In this document: in pieces, positions 26,077 through 34,707 of the stretch
Numbering within the stretch: the first letter of the stretch is position 1
Layout of the letters: each line of letters begins with the position of its first letter
Assembly (NCBI RefSeq): GCF_000304335.1
Contig: NZ_CAJF01000033.1
Coordinates: forward strand, 1 to 38,173
Length of the DNA: 38,173 bases
DNA from: Microbacterium yannicii PS01
GTDB lineage: Bacteria > Actinomycetota > Actinomycetes > Actinomycetales > Microbacteriaceae
Direction: 5' to 3'
Notes under the pieces: model-generated
Told to the model about the DNA's origin: nothing
Seen by the model: the letters and a program-made list of their open reading frames with translations, nothing else
Database searches by the model: none
Made by a program: the position numbers and the translations under genes

Positions 26077-27687
26077 GTGTCCTCGAACGACTCCGCGCGC
26101 CACGGCGAGCAGGCCCAGACGAACATCTCGACCGATCAGGACCAGGCGCCCGATGAGGCGACGACCGCGCACGAGGCCGCTCCTGCCCCCGAGGATGTTC
26201 CGCGACCCACCCCCGAGCCCGAGGGCCCGGATGCGGTGGCCGCCGCCGCAACGGCGAACATCGGTGTCGTCGGACTGGCGGTGATGGGCTCCAACCTCGC
26301 CCGCAATCTGGCATCGCGCGAGGGCAACACCGTCGCCGTCTTCAACCGCAGCCGGTCCAAGACCGACGAGCTGGTGTCGGCCCATCCTGAGGCGAACTTC
26401 GTCTCGGCGTTCTCGTATGAGGAGTTCGCCGCGTCGCTGACCGTTCCCCGCACCGCGGTGATCATGGTGAAGGCCGGCAGGCCCACCGACGCCGTCATCG
26501 ACGCGCTGGTGGAGGCGTTCGAGCCCGGCGACATCATCGTCGACGGCGGCAACGCGCTGTTCACCGACACCATCCGCCGCGAGAAGGCCGTCCGCGAGAC
26601 CGGCATCAACTTCGTCGGCATGGGCGTCTCGGGCGGCGAGGAGGGCGCGCTGCTGGGCCCGTCGCTGATGCCCGGCGGCTCGGACGAGTCGTGGATCACG
26701 CTGGGCCCGATCCTGCGCTCGATCGCGGCCGTCGCCGAGGGCGAGCCGTGTGTGACGCACGTGGGCCACGACGGTGCCGGTCACTTCGTGAAGATGGTGC
26801 ACAACGGCATCGAGTACGCCGACATGCAGCTCATCGCCGAGGCGTACGACCTGATCCGCCGCGGCACCGGCAAGACCCCCGCCGAGATCGCCGAGGTCTT
26901 CGCCGAGTGGAACCGCGGCGAGCTGGAGTCCTACCTCATCGAGATCACCGCCGAGGTGCTGCGGCAGATCGACGCCGAGACCGGGAAGCCGCTGGTGGAC
27001 GTGATCGTCGACCAGGCCGGCGCGAAGGGCACCGGCGCGTGGACCGTGCAGACCGCACTGTCGCTGGGCGTGGCGGTCTCGGGCATCGCCGAGGCCACGT
27101 TCGCCCGGTCGCTGTCGAGCCACCCCGAGCAGCGCGAGGTCTCCCGCGACCTCCCCGGCCCGTCCGAGGCTCTCGAGGTCGAGGACGTCGACGCGTTCAT
27201 CGAGGACGTCCGCCTGGCACTGTACGCGTCGAAGATCGTGGCGTACTCGCAGGGCTTCGACGAGATCCGCGCCGGAGCCGCCGAGTACGGCTGGAGCATC
27301 GACCTCGGCCAGGTCGCGAAGATCTGGCGAGGGGGCTGCATCATCCGCGCGCAGTTCCTCAACCGCATCACCGAGGCGTACGCCGCAACCCCGGACCTGC
27401 CCGTGCTGCTCGCGGCACCGTACTTCGTCGACGCGCTCGGCCGCGCCCAGGACGCCTGGCGCCGTATCGTGTCGACCGCGGCGACGGCCGGCATCCCCAG
27501 CCCCGCGTTCTCGTCGTCGCTCGCGTACTACGACGGTCTGCGCGCGGAGCGACTGCCCGCCGCACTCATCCAGGGACAGCGCGACTTCTTCGGCGCGCAC
27601 ACCTACCGCCGCATCGACAAGGACGGCACCTTCCACACCCTGTGGTCGGGCGACCGCACCGAGATCGAAGCCGAAGACACCCACTGA
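26077..27687 (+). CDS. gnd: 6-phosphogluconate dehydrogenase (decarboxylating)
   Basis: This pentose phosphate pathway enzyme makes ribulose 5-phosphate, CO2 and NADPH from 6-phosphogluconate. The Rossmann motif is NIGVVGLAVMGSNLARNLA. The family blocks GVSGGEEGALLGPSLMPGGS and HDGAGHFVKMVHNGIEY with the catalytic Lys are intact. From GTG 26077, which has AGGAG at 5-nt spacing, the protein has 536 residues. The first 60 are a low-complexity Ala/Pro/Glu/Asp-rich extension. A GTG at about 26236 would give roughly 483 residues, the usual length. Divergent gntK supplies its substrate. A strong terminator follows. Confidence 0.96.
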   Translation: MSSNDSARHGEQAQTNISTDQDQAPDEATTAHEAAPAPEDVPRPTPEPEGPDAVAAAATANIGVVGLAVMGSNLARNLASREGNTVAVFNRSRSKTDELVSAHPEANFVSAFSYEEFAASLTVPRTAVIMVKAGRPTDAVIDALVEAFEPGDIIVDGGNALFTDTIRREKAVRETGINFVGMGVSGGEEGALLGPSLMPGGSDESWITLGPILRSIAAVAEGEPCVTHVGHDGAGHFVKMVHNGIEYADMQLIAEAYDLIRRGTGKTPAEIAEVFAEWNRGELESYLIEITAEVLRQIDAETGKPLVDVIVDQAGAKGTGAWTVQTALSLGVAVSGIAEATFARSLSSHPEQREVSRDLPGPSEALEVEDVDAFIEDVRLALYASKIVAYSQGFDEIRAGAAEYGWSIDLGQVAKIWRGGCIIRAQFLNRITEAYAATPDLPVLLAAPYFVDALGRAQDAWRRIVSTAATAGIPSPAFSSSLAYYDGLRAERLPAALIQGQRDFFGAHTYRRIDKDGTFHTLWSGDRTEIEAEDTH

Positions 27688-27692
27688 GCGCC

Positions 27693-27710
27693 GCTCGGTC
27701 CCGACCGAGC
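27693..27710. terminator. First of two hairpins after gnd
   Basis: GCTCGGTC and GACCGAGC are self-complementary around CC, so about 7 bp pair with a 4-nt loop. It lies between convergent genes. Confidence 0.5.
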
Positions 27711-27714
27711 AACA

Positions 27715-27745
27715 AGAAGGCCGGCCCCGCAGGGGCCGGCCTTCT
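27715..27745. terminator. Strong bidirectional terminator hairpin
   Basis: A perfect 14-bp stem (AGAAGGCCGGCCCC / GGGGCCGGCCTTCT) encloses a 3-nt loop. It lies between the gnd stop and the convergent oxidoreductase stop, and would end transcription from both sides. It is the clearest terminator in the window. Confidence 0.9.
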
Positions 27746-27759
27746 GCCATCATCGCGCG

Positions 27760-29085
27760 TCAGGCGGGCGCGATGTTGTGGTTGCGCCGGAACAGGTTGT
27801 CGGGGTCCCACTCGCGCTTGACCGCGGCCAGTCGCGACATCGTCGCCGGCGGATACATGCGCTGCGCCCACGAAGCGTCCGTCGAGACCGTGAAATTACC
27901 GTAGACGCCGGCACCGAGTGCCTCGATGCCGTCCCACCTCGCCAGAGCGGCGGCGCGGCCGTCGTCGTCGAGCATGCCGGGGATGTCGAACGCTCCCGCC
28001 ATCGCGAACCAGGTCGCGTCCCGTGCGGGGAACGGCGTGTCGTCCTGAGCGACATCGCCGTACGCGCCGCCCAGTGAGCGCAGCAGCACCACGGAAGCGG
28101 GGTTCTGCTCGCGGAAGCCCACGAGACGCCCGATCGCGTCGTCGTCGAGCTCGCGCAACAGCGTGTTTCCGCCGATGAATCCGGGCATAGGCTGCTCGGG
28201 GTCGAACGCCGGAGCGTCGAGGAGCACGTCAGGGTAGGACTGCACCCCGGACTCCCGTTCACTGACGCCCGGCACGTCGAACAGCGGCGCGAGGACCCGG
28301 CGCACCGCGTCTTCGTCATCACCGATCCAGACCGCGGTGATCGTCGCGCCGGCAGGCGCATTCGGATCCATAGCGGGCACGTCCATGTAGGTGACAGTCA
28401 GCTCGAGAGGTGCCGACGCCATCACGTCGCGCAGAGCGCGCAGCACGGGGCGCGCGTCGCCGTCGATTCCCACGGTGAGCGCGACGATCCGCTCGAGCGG
28501 GTGAGCCTCGAAGTCGAAGCGAGTGACGACGCCGAAGTTCCCGCCGCCGCCCCGGAGCGCCCAGAAGAGGTCGGGCTGCGCCTCTGCGGTCACCTCGATC
28601 ACGTCGCCCGCCGCAGTCACGAGCTGCGCGCCGACGAGCTGGTCGGCGGCCAGACCCCAGGCGCGCACCATCCAGCCGATGCCGCCGCCCAGGGTCAGCC
28701 CGCCGACGCCCACCGATGCGGTGTCGCCCGAGCTGATGCCGAGTCCGTGCTCGGAGAGCGTGTGGGCGACGGCGCCCCAGTGCGCGCCGCCGCCGATGCT
28801 GACGCGGGTTCCGCTGACCGACACGTCGTCGAGTGCGGAGATGTCGATCGTGAGCCCGCCGGGCACCGTGCCCCATGCACTGTGCCCACCGCTGCGCACC
28901 ATGATGTCGAGGCGCTCCGCGGCGGCGTAGCGGACGGCACCGCGAACGTCGTCGACGCTCGCGGCGCGGATGATGAGAGAAGGCTCTCCGATACCGGAGT
29001 GGAAACGGCGGGCGGACTCCCAGTCGGAGTCGCCCGGACGGATGACGGTTCCGCCGATGGCGGCCGTGAGCTCGTCGATGGTCAT
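27760..29085 (-). CDS. FAD-linked oxidase (berberine-bridge-enzyme type)
   Basis: This predicted flavin oxidoreductase has 441 residues. The FAD-binding (PCMH) domain includes IMVRSGGHSAWGTVPGGLTI, whose His is the usual 8-alpha covalent FAD site. GVGGLTLGGGIGWMVRAWGL follows. The Cys that bicovalent family members carry just before this Gly-rich stretch is absent (SGDTASVGVGG), so attachment would be monocovalent. A BBE-type tail is present (KREWDPDNLFRRNHNIAP). The substrate is unknown. The ATG at 29085 lies 6 nt after TATGTT, so it is probably leaderless. It is divergent from an SDR gene with which it shares a 117-bp region. Confidence 0.92.
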   Translation of the reverse strand: MTIDELTAAIGGTVIRPGDSDWESARRFHSGIGEPSLIIRAASVDDVRGAVRYAAAERLDIMVRSGGHSAWGTVPGGLTIDISALDDVSVSGTRVSIGGGAHWGAVAHTLSEHGLGISSGDTASVGVGGLTLGGGIGWMVRAWGLAADQLVGAQLVTAAGDVIEVTAEAQPDLFWALRGGGGNFGVVTRFDFEAHPLERIVALTVGIDGDARPVLRALRDVMASAPLELTVTYMDVPAMDPNAPAGATITAVWIGDDEDAVRRVLAPLFDVPGVSERESGVQSYPDVLLDAPAFDPEQPMPGFIGGNTLLRELDDDAIGRLVGFREQNPASVVLLRSLGGAYGDVAQDDTPFPARDATWFAMAGAFDIPGMLDDDGRAAALARWDGIEALGAGVYGNFTVSTDASWAQRMYPPATMSRLAAVKREWDPDNLFRRNHNIAPA

Positions 29086-29091
29086 GAGGGA

Positions 29092-29097
29092 AACATA
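29092..29097 (-). promoter_or_regulatory. -10 element of the FAD oxidase gene (leaderless)
   Basis: TATGTT lies 6 nt before the ATG at 29085 on the minus strand. Confidence 0.55.
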
Positions 29098-29130
29098 GGC
29101 CCGGTCAGCGACATCGCGCTCGGCCGTTCG

Positions 29131-29153
29131 CCGCCAGCGAGCGAGGTTGGCGG
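29131..29153. promoter_or_regulatory. Candidate operator between the divergent FAD oxidase and SDR genes
   Basis: An inverted repeat with 6-bp arms CCGCCA (29131-29136) and TGGCGG (29148-29153) lies near the middle of the shared region. Short GC-rich arms arise by chance, so this is weak. Confidence 0.25.
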
Positions 29154-29190
29154 GAAAGCGGCGGTCTTCGCCTCCTTCGGGCCCGCGACG

Positions 29191-29196
29191 TAGTCT
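29191..29196 (+). promoter_or_regulatory. -10 element of the SDR gene (leaderless)
   Basis: TAGTCT lies 6 nt before the GTG at 29203. Confidence 0.6.
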
Positions 29197-29202
29197 CGTG
29201 GT

Positions 29203-30198
29203 GTGGCGAACATCCTCTACATCGGCGGCACAGGCACCATCAGCGCGGCGTGCGTGCGGCGATCCGTCGCCCGCGGGCACGATGTCACGGTTCTCAATCG
29301 CGGCAGCGGCAGACGCCCTCTGCCTCCGGAGGTGCGGAGCATTCACGCCGACGTGCGGGATCCGGAGGCGGTGAGCGCAGCTCTCGGGAGCGCGGACTAC
29401 GACGTGGTCGCCGACTTCCTCTCGTTCACACCGGAGCACGTGGCTGCCGGGGTCCGCACGTTCGAGGGGCGCACCGGGCAGTTCATCTATATCAGCTCGG
29501 CGTCGGCGTACGAGAAGCCGCCCCGTCGGCTGCCGGTGACCGAGTCGACGCCGCTGCGCAACCCGTTCTGGCAGTACTCGCGCGACAAGATCGCGTGCGA
29601 GGACCTGCTCGTCGCAGCCCATCGGGAACGCGGCTTCCCGGTGACGATCATCCGGCCCTCGCACACCTACGACGAGCGCCTGCTTCCGACGCTCGGCGGA
29701 TGGACCGACATCGCACGGATGCGTGAGGGACGACCCGTGATCATCCACGGCGACGGTACGAGCCTGTGGACCATCACCCACAGCGACGACTTCGCCGTCG
29801 CGTTCACGGGACTGCTCGCCAATCCTGAGGCGATCGGCGACGCATTCACCATCACCGGGTCGCACGCGCCGACGTGGAATCAGATCTACCGCTGGCTCGC
29901 CGACGCCGCAGGCGTCGCCGAGCCGGACTTCGTCCACGTCGCGTCCGACACGATCGCAGCGCTGGCGCCCCATCTGGGACCGGGACTGATCGGTGACAAG
30001 TCCCACTCCATGGTCTTCGACAACGCGAAAGTGATCGGGCTCGTTCCGGAGTTCCGGACCACGATCACCTTCGACGAGGGCGCGCGCCGCATCATCGCCC
30101 ATTACGACGCGCACCCCGGCGAGCAGCGCCTCGACGCGGACGACGACGCGCTCTTCGATCGCATGGCGGCCCATGCGCGCTCCGCCGGCGGCAGCTGA
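29203..30198 (+). CDS. NAD(P)-dependent epimerase/dehydratase-like SDR protein
   Basis: This extended short-chain dehydrogenase-like protein has 331 residues. The nucleotide-binding loop is atypical (ILYIGGTGTISAACVRRSV, GGTGxxS rather than GGxGxxG), a variant seen in the CSP41/NAD-epimerase-like branch. A catalytic pair is visible: FIYISSASAYE and the YxxxK motif YSRDKIACED. VTIIRPSHTYDERLL follows as the substrate region. The exact reaction is unknown. The start is GTG 29203, 6 nt after TAGTCT. It is divergent from the FAD oxidase, so the two may act in one pathway. An 11-bp hairpin that includes its stop codon follows. Confidence 0.9.
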   Translation: MANILYIGGTGTISAACVRRSVARGHDVTVLNRGSGRRPLPPEVRSIHADVRDPEAVSAALGSADYDVVADFLSFTPEHVAAGVRTFEGRTGQFIYISSASAYEKPPRRLPVTESTPLRNPFWQYSRDKIACEDLLVAAHRERGFPVTIIRPSHTYDERLLPTLGGWTDIARMREGRPVIIHGDGTSLWTITHSDDFAVAFTGLLANPEAIGDAFTITGSHAPTWNQIYRWLADAAGVAEPDFVHVASDTIAALAPHLGPGLIGDKSHSMVFDNAKVIGLVPEFRTTITFDEGARRIIAHYDAHPGEQRLDADDDALFDRMAAHARSAGGS

Positions 30199-30237
30199 GC
30201 GACGCCCTCCCACAACGGTCCTCTCCGGCGTCGCTCA
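30196..30237 (+). terminator. Hairpin at the end of the SDR gene
   Basis: Perfect 11-bp arms TGAGCGACGCC (30196-30206) and GGCGTCGCTCA (30227-30237) enclose a 20-nt loop. The left arm begins with the SDR stop codon, and the hairpin precedes the response-regulator promoter. Confidence 0.65.
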
Positions 30238-30246
30238 CAGCGCGCG

Positions 30247-30275
30247 CATAGGAGTCTCCATAGGAATCGCATAGG
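30247..30275 (+). promoter_or_regulatory. Triple CATAGG direct repeat upstream of the response regulator
   Basis: CATAGG occurs at 30247-30252, 30259-30264 and 30270-30275, that is with 12- and 11-bp periodicity. This is about one DNA turn, the usual arrangement for OmpR/PhoB-family dimers bound in tandem. The last box ends 8 nt before GACAAT, a weak -10. A related pair precedes the FMN-binding lipoprotein gene. Autoregulation by the adjacent response regulator is the natural reading. Confidence 0.65.
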
Positions 30276-30283
30276 TCGAGCGC

Positions 30284-30289
30284 GACAAT
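30284..30289 (+). promoter_or_regulatory. Possible weak -10 element of the response regulator
   Basis: GACAAT lies 6 nt before the ATG at 30296. It lacks the leading T of TANNNT, as might be expected of an activator-dependent promoter. Confidence 0.4.
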
Positions 30290-30295
30290 GGGAAC

Positions 30296-31024
30296 ATGAC
30301 GACCCCTGCGCCTGCCCTCCTCCGCCCCGACGGATCGGCGCTGCGCGTGCTGGTGGTCGACGACGAGCAGATGCTCACCGACCTGCTCTCGATGGCGTTG
30401 CGCATGGAGGGCTGGGACGTCCGCACCGCCGGCTCGGGTTTCGAGGCGCTGCAGGCGGCTCGCGAGTTCGAGCCCGACGCGATGGTGCTCGACATCATGA
30501 TGCCCGACCTGGACGGAATGGCCGTGCTGCAGCGGCTGCGCCACTCCGGCGACGACGTGCCGGTGCTCTTCCTCACCGCGAAGGACGCCGTGAGCGACCG
30601 CGTCGCGGGCCTCACTGCGGGCGGCGACGACTACGTCACCAAGCCGTTCAGCCTCGAAGAGGTCGTCGCACGGCTGCGTGGGCTGATGCGACGCGCCGGG
30701 ACCGCGCATGCCGCCGGCGCCGAGCCGATCCTGCGCGTGGGCGACCTGTCGCTCAACGAGGACAGTCACGAGGTGATGCGATCCGGCGACGAGATCGAGC
30801 TGACCGCCACCGAGTTCGAGCTGCTCCGTTACCTCATGCGCAATCAGCGACGGGTCGTGTCGAAGGCCCAGATCCTCGATCGCGTGTGGAACTACGACTT
30901 CGGCGGGCGCTCCAGCGTCGTCGAGCTGTACATCTCGTACCTGCGCAAGAAGATCGACGCCGGACGCGAGCCGCTCATCCACACCGTGCGCGGCGTGGGG
31001 TACATGATCAAGGCTCCCCAGTGA
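30296..31024 (+). CDS. OmpR/PhoB-family response regulator
   Basis: This DNA-binding response regulator has 242 residues. The receiver domain (about residues 17-127) has the acidic pair in VLVVDDEQML, the phosphorylatable Asp66 in MVLDIMMPDLDGM and Lys116 in DDYVTKPFSLEE. The C-terminal winged helix (about 140-240) shows LTATEFELLRYLMRN and the recognition segment GGRSSVVELYISYLRKKID. It overlaps the downstream kinase gene by 4 nt (GTGA). It is preceded by three CATAGG repeats and a terminator hairpin. The specific stimulus is unknown. The neighbouring convergent flavin redox operon carries the same repeat, which suggests that it is a target. Confidence 0.96.
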   Translation: MTTPAPALLRPDGSALRVLVVDDEQMLTDLLSMALRMEGWDVRTAGSGFEALQAAREFEPDAMVLDIMMPDLDGMAVLQRLRHSGDDVPVLFLTAKDAVSDRVAGLTAGGDDYVTKPFSLEEVVARLRGLMRRAGTAHAAGAEPILRVGDLSLNEDSHEVMRSGDEIELTATEFELLRYLMRNQRRVVSKAQILDRVWNYDFGGRSSVVELYISYLRKKIDAGREPLIHTVRGVGYMIKAPQ

Positions 31025-32580
31025 CGGCCGACACGGCCCTCGCCACGAAAGCGACCGCCGCGACGGATGATGCCTCGGCCGCGCTCCCCCGGCGTGCGCC
31101 GTGGACGCTGCAGCGCCGGCTCATCATCACCGTGGTCTCGATCACGTCCCTCATCCTGGTGCTGGTCGGCGTCGCCACAAGCGCGATCCTGGGCGCCGTA
31201 CTCGAGGACGGCCTCACCACCGACGTGAGGGCGCAGTCGGAGCGGACGGCGACGATGGCGCGTCCCTACCTGCTCGCCGGGGCCTCCGCCCAGCAGATCC
31301 TGGCGGAGCACCCGATGGGTCCGGGGACGCTCCTCGCGGTCGAGACACCGCCCGCGGCGCCGAGCGCCGCGTATACGACGGACGACGGCTCGGTCGTCGC
31401 GCTCACGCGAGGCCAATTCGAGCAGCTGATCGCGAGCATCCCGGACGAGGGGCCGCTCGAGGTGAAGATCGACGAGGTGGGCTCCTTCCGCGTGGATGGC
31501 GAGCAGGTCGGCCAGTCCGTCGTCGTGGTCGGCATCTCGCGCGACGACGTCGCGGCGACCATCGGCTCGATGCTCACCACGATCATCCTCCTCACCGCCG
31601 GCGGCCTGATCCTGCTCGCCGCCGTCACGGCGTGGACGATCCGCGCCGGCCTCGCGCCGCTGCGCGCGGTGGCCGACACCGCCGAGCGCGTCTCGAGGAT
31701 GCCGCTGGCGCAGGGCGACGTCTCGATCCCTGCGCGGGTGCCCGCCGGTCAAGCCGACCCGCGCACCGAGGTCGGTCGTGTCGGCGAGGCGCTCAACACC
31801 CTTCTCGATCACGTCGACGACTCGCTCGCGGTGCGCCAGCGCAACGAGGAGCGGATGCGCTCGTTCGTCGCAGACGCCAGTCACGAGCTGCGCACGCCGC
31901 TCGCCTCGATCCGCGGCTTCTCCGAGCTGTCGCTGCGCGCCCTCCGTCAGGCCGACGCCGCGAACTCACACCGCGCCGGCCCGCCGAGCGGCGGGGGGAT
32001 GATCGAGACCACCGAAGCCTCGCTCGAGCGCATCCAGGCGCAGTCGCTCCGGATGTCATCCCTCGTGGAGGACCTGCTGCTGCTGGCGCGCCTGGATGAG
32101 GGTCAGGAGCTCGTGTACGGCAGCGTGGATCTGACCCGCCTCGCGATCGACGCCCTCGGCGACGCGCGGCCCACGGGACTGGGTCACACCTGGATCCTCG
32201 ATGTCGGCGACGAGCCCGTGCTCGTGGCCGGCGACGCCGGTCGGTTGAGCCAGGTCGTCGCGAACCTGCTGGCCAACGCCCGCACGCACACGCCCGAGGG
32301 GACCACGGTGACGGTGAGCGTCACCCGGGACGACGGCACCGCGGTGCTGCGAGTGCACGACGACGGGCCCGGTATCGATCCCCGCGTCGCCGACGAGCTC
32401 TTCGAGCGCTTCTCCCGCGCCGATCGCTCCCGCGCGCGCCAGACCGGCGGCACCGGACTCGGCCTGTCGATCGCACGCGCGATCGTCGAGGCGCACCGGG
32501 GCACGATCACCGTCTCCAGCTCTCCCGGCGACACGACCTTCGAGGTGCGCCTCCCGGCGCGTCCCGCCGATCCTGCCTAA
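31021..32580 (+). CDS. Sensor histidine kinase
   Basis: This membrane sensor kinase has 519 residues. A first membrane helix (about residues 36-60, LIITVVSITSLILVLVGVAT) and a second (about 184-205) bound an extracytoplasmic sensor region of about 125 residues with no Cys. A HAMP domain follows, with the H-box FVADASHELRTPLASIRGF (His288). The ATPase has N (VVANLLANARTHTPEG), G1 (VHDDGPGID) and G2 (GGTGLGLSIARAIVEAH) boxes. An extra Gly/Pro-rich stretch (NSHRAGPPSGGGM) interrupts the linker between the two DHp helices. It starts at GTG 31021, overlapping the regulator stop. Its TAA overlaps the stop of the convergent redox protein by 2 nt. Confidence 0.95.
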   Translation: MTADTALATKATAATDDASAALPRRAPWTLQRRLIITVVSITSLILVLVGVATSAILGAVLEDGLTTDVRAQSERTATMARPYLLAGASAQQILAEHPMGPGTLLAVETPPAAPSAAYTTDDGSVVALTRGQFEQLIASIPDEGPLEVKIDEVGSFRVDGEQVGQSVVVVGISRDDVAATIGSMLTTIILLTAGGLILLAAVTAWTIRAGLAPLRAVADTAERVSRMPLAQGDVSIPARVPAGQADPRTEVGRVGEALNTLLDHVDDSLAVRQRNEERMRSFVADASHELRTPLASIRGFSELSLRALRQADAANSHRAGPPSGGGMIETTEASLERIQAQSLRMSSLVEDLLLLARLDEGQELVYGSVDLTRLAIDALGDARPTGLGHTWILDVGDEPVLVAGDAGRLSQVVANLLANARTHTPEGTTVTVSVTRDDGTAVLRVHDDGPGIDPRVADELFERFSRADRSRARQTGGTGLGLSIARAIVEAHRGTITVSSSPGDTTFEVRLPARPADPA

Positions 32581-34142
32581 TAGCCGCTAAAGGCGTCGGT
32601 GGTGATCGAGCGGGCGCGCTCCAGCGCCGGCGCCAGGTCGGCGATGAGCGCGGCAGGCCCGGAGATGTACGCGTGCCGCGCGCTGATGTCGGGCACGACC
32701 CGCAGCAGGCCGTCGGCGTCGAGCCGCACGCCCTGTGCCCAGTGCCAGTTCGCGGGAAGGTCCGCCGGCCGGTCCCGCGTGAAGACGACGACGTGGGCGC
32801 CGGATGCCTCGATCTCGGCGCGGTAGGCCAGTTCCGACGAGTCCGACGCGACGTAGATCAGCACGATGTCGCGCTCCTGGTCCGCCAGCCGCAGGTGGCG
32901 GAGCTGCGAGACGAACGGGGTCACGCCGATGCCGGCGGCCACCATCAGGATGGGCGCGGTGTCGCGCTTGGGGAGGAGGAAGTCGCCCCACACGCCCGTG
33001 ATCGCCAGCTCGTCGCCGGGATCCACCTGCGCGAGGGCCTTCTTGTACGAGCTGAGGGGCTTGGCGCTGGTGCCGTCCTTGAAGGCCACCTTCAGCTGCG
33101 GCAGATCCTCCGGGGCCGAGGCGATGCTGAACTCGCGACGCGTTCCGCGGGCGTCGGGATGCCGATGCGGAACCTCGAGCTCGAGGTACTGCCCGGGCAC
33201 GAACGCCAGCCGGTCGTGCACGCGGAACGTCAGCTCCCGCACGCTGGGCGTGGGCGCGGACCGCGAGACGAGCGTGAGGCGCACCGCCGTCCGCACCGCG
33301 AAGACGAACGCCACGAGGTTGCCCACCAGCAGGGCCCGCTCCTGACCGAGCGTCACATCGCCGATCGGGATCGGCCAGCCTGCCAGCACGCCGACGATCG
33401 CGGCGATCGTGAACTGCTGCCATCGCCGCGGCGGCAGGGTGAGGGGCTCCGAGAGCATGAACGCTCCCAGGAAGAGGAACGGCGAGGACCAAAGCATCTG
33501 CCAGAGGATCTCGAGCGTGTCGACGTCGAGCCCGAGCGCCTGATACTGCGACGCCGTGCGCACCACCGCGACGCCGACGGCGATCACCACGAATCCCGCG
33601 ACCACGCGGAGCTTCTCGGTGCGCACGAGCACTGCGATGCCGAGGAGGATCACGGGCGCCGCGAGCGCCGGAGTGCCCACCCACCATGACGACGCGCCGA
33701 GCTGCGGCCACGCCACGCTCAACAGGGTCAGCACGGCGGCACCCACGGCTGCGGGATTGAAGACATGCCGGCCGCGCCAGGCCAGGAGGTACTTCGACAA
33801 CGACGCCACCGCCGCCGCGATCGCGATGCCGGCGAGCCCGGCGAGCTCGAGCGTCGGACGCAGGATGAAGAGCAGGATGTGCGCCGTGATGAGCGAGGAC
33901 TCCAGCCGCCACGGCAGGTGCAGCACGCGCTGAGCCGCGGCATCCACTCCGACGCACACCGCCGCGAGGACGGCGAGCGTCACCACCAGTTCGAGAGGGC
34001 CCGGGCCGACGAGTCCGAAGAACGACAGCAGCAGGGCGATGACGGCGAGCGTCGCGAGCGCGAGATACACCAGGCGGTACATCGAGACGCGGCCCAGCAC
34101 CGCGAAGACGCGATTCCAGACGGCGGTAAGGGTTCCGAGCAC
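32577..34142 (-). CDS. Membrane flavin oxidoreductase: RnfD/NqrB-like domain fused to an FNR-like domain
   Basis: This 521-residue protein has an N-terminal membrane part (about residues 1-285, some 9-10 hydrophobic segments). It contains RGRHVFNPAAVGAAV, a motif like the conserved FNPA segment of RnfD/NqrB. The C-terminal soluble part is an FNR-type reductase: FVPGQYLELEVPHRHP, REFSIAS (FAD-binding RxxS type) and MVAAGIGVTPFVSQLRHL (NAD(P)H site). This arrangement suits electron transfer from cytoplasmic NAD(P)H across the membrane. No SGAT flavinylation motif is seen in it. It starts at GTG 34142, one base after the MOSC stop. Its likely partners are the flavinylated lipoprotein and ApbE upstream. 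The exact acceptor is unknown. Confidence 0.88.
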   Translation of the reverse strand: MLGTLTAVWNRVFAVLGRVSMYRLVYLALATLAVIALLLSFFGLVGPGPLELVVTLAVLAAVCVGVDAAAQRVLHLPWRLESSLITAHILLFILRPTLELAGLAGIAIAAAVASLSKYLLAWRGRHVFNPAAVGAAVLTLLSVAWPQLGASSWWVGTPALAAPVILLGIAVLVRTEKLRVVAGFVVIAVGVAVVRTASQYQALGLDVDTLEILWQMLWSSPFLFLGAFMLSEPLTLPPRRWQQFTIAAIVGVLAGWPIPIGDVTLGQERALLVGNLVAFVFAVRTAVRLTLVSRSAPTPSVRELTFRVHDRLAFVPGQYLELEVPHRHPDARGTRREFSIASAPEDLPQLKVAFKDGTSAKPLSSYKKALAQVDPGDELAITGVWGDFLLPKRDTAPILMVAAGIGVTPFVSQLRHLRLADQERDIVLIYVASDSSELAYRAEIEASGAHVVVFTRDRPADLPANWHWAQGVRLDADGLLRVVPDISARHAYISGPAALIADLAPALERARSITTDAFSGY

Positions 34143-34143
34143 G

Positions 34144-34701
34144 TCACACCGCCTGGAGAGGCTCGTGACCGTGTGCCGGGAGGATGACACGGATGCCGTC
34201 GCCGGGGCGCACGATGCCGCCTGCCACGACGATCGACATCACGCCCGCCAGGCGAACGGTCTCCCCCGCGTCGTCGACGTAGACGAGCTCCTTCATCAGG
34301 CCTTTGGACAGCCCGTTGATCTGAGAGCACGGGTTGCGCAGGCCGGTGATCTCGATGATGGCATCGTCGCCGAGCACCAGGCGCGTGCCCCGGGGCAGGG
34401 CGAGCAGGTCGACCCCGCTCGTGGTGACGTTCTCGCCCATCGCGCCCGGCTCGATGCCGTGACCGCGCGGGCGCATCTGCTCGAACAGCTCCTCGTGGAT
34501 GAGGTGCACCTGCCGCAGGTTCGGCGCGGCCGCGTCGCGCGCCGCCCGTGAGCGGTGCTTGACCGTCGCGCCCGCGTGCGCATCGCCCTCGACGCCGAAA
34601 CCGGCGATGAGGGTGATGCTCTCGCGCGTGGGCTTGCTGAAGCGGTGCGCGTCGTCGCGGGCGACGGCGACGACCTGTCCGGAAGGAGGCGAGTCGTTCA
34701 C
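34144..34701 (-). CDS. MOSC-domain protein
   Basis: This 185-residue MOSC-domain protein has IAGFGVEGDAHAGATVKHRSR, LIHEELFEQM and GAMGENVTTSGVDLLALPRGT. These match the small stand-alone MOSC proteins, thought to handle sulfur or molybdenum cofactor chemistry. A conserved Cys is present (GLRNPCSQING). The substrate is unknown. It sits between apbE and the membrane redox gene, all on the minus strand, and its stop is 1 nt from the next start. Its own start (GTG 34701) lies 6 nt after TAGCGT, so it may also be transcribed separately as a leaderless mRNA. Confidence 0.92.
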   Translation of the reverse strand: MNDSPPSGQVVAVARDDAHRFSKPTRESITLIAGFGVEGDAHAGATVKHRSRAARDAAAPNLRQVHLIHEELFEQMRPRGHGIEPGAMGENVTTSGVDLLALPRGTRLVLGDDAIIEITGLRNPCSQINGLSKGLMKELVYVDDAGETVRLAGVMSIVVAGGIVRPGDGIRVILPAHGHEPLQAV

Positions 34702-34707
34702 CGTTCC

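Noticed and set aside
29083..29099. A further CATAGG-type pair (CATGAG, 11 bp, CATAGG) at the FAD oxidase promoter
   Set aside because: The first half overlaps the start codon and matches poorly; likely chance.
31940..32000. Gly/Pro-rich stretch in the histidine kinase as an insertion or frameshift
   Set aside because: The frame is intact on both sides and the loop between DHp helices varies in length; it is a loop variant, not damage.
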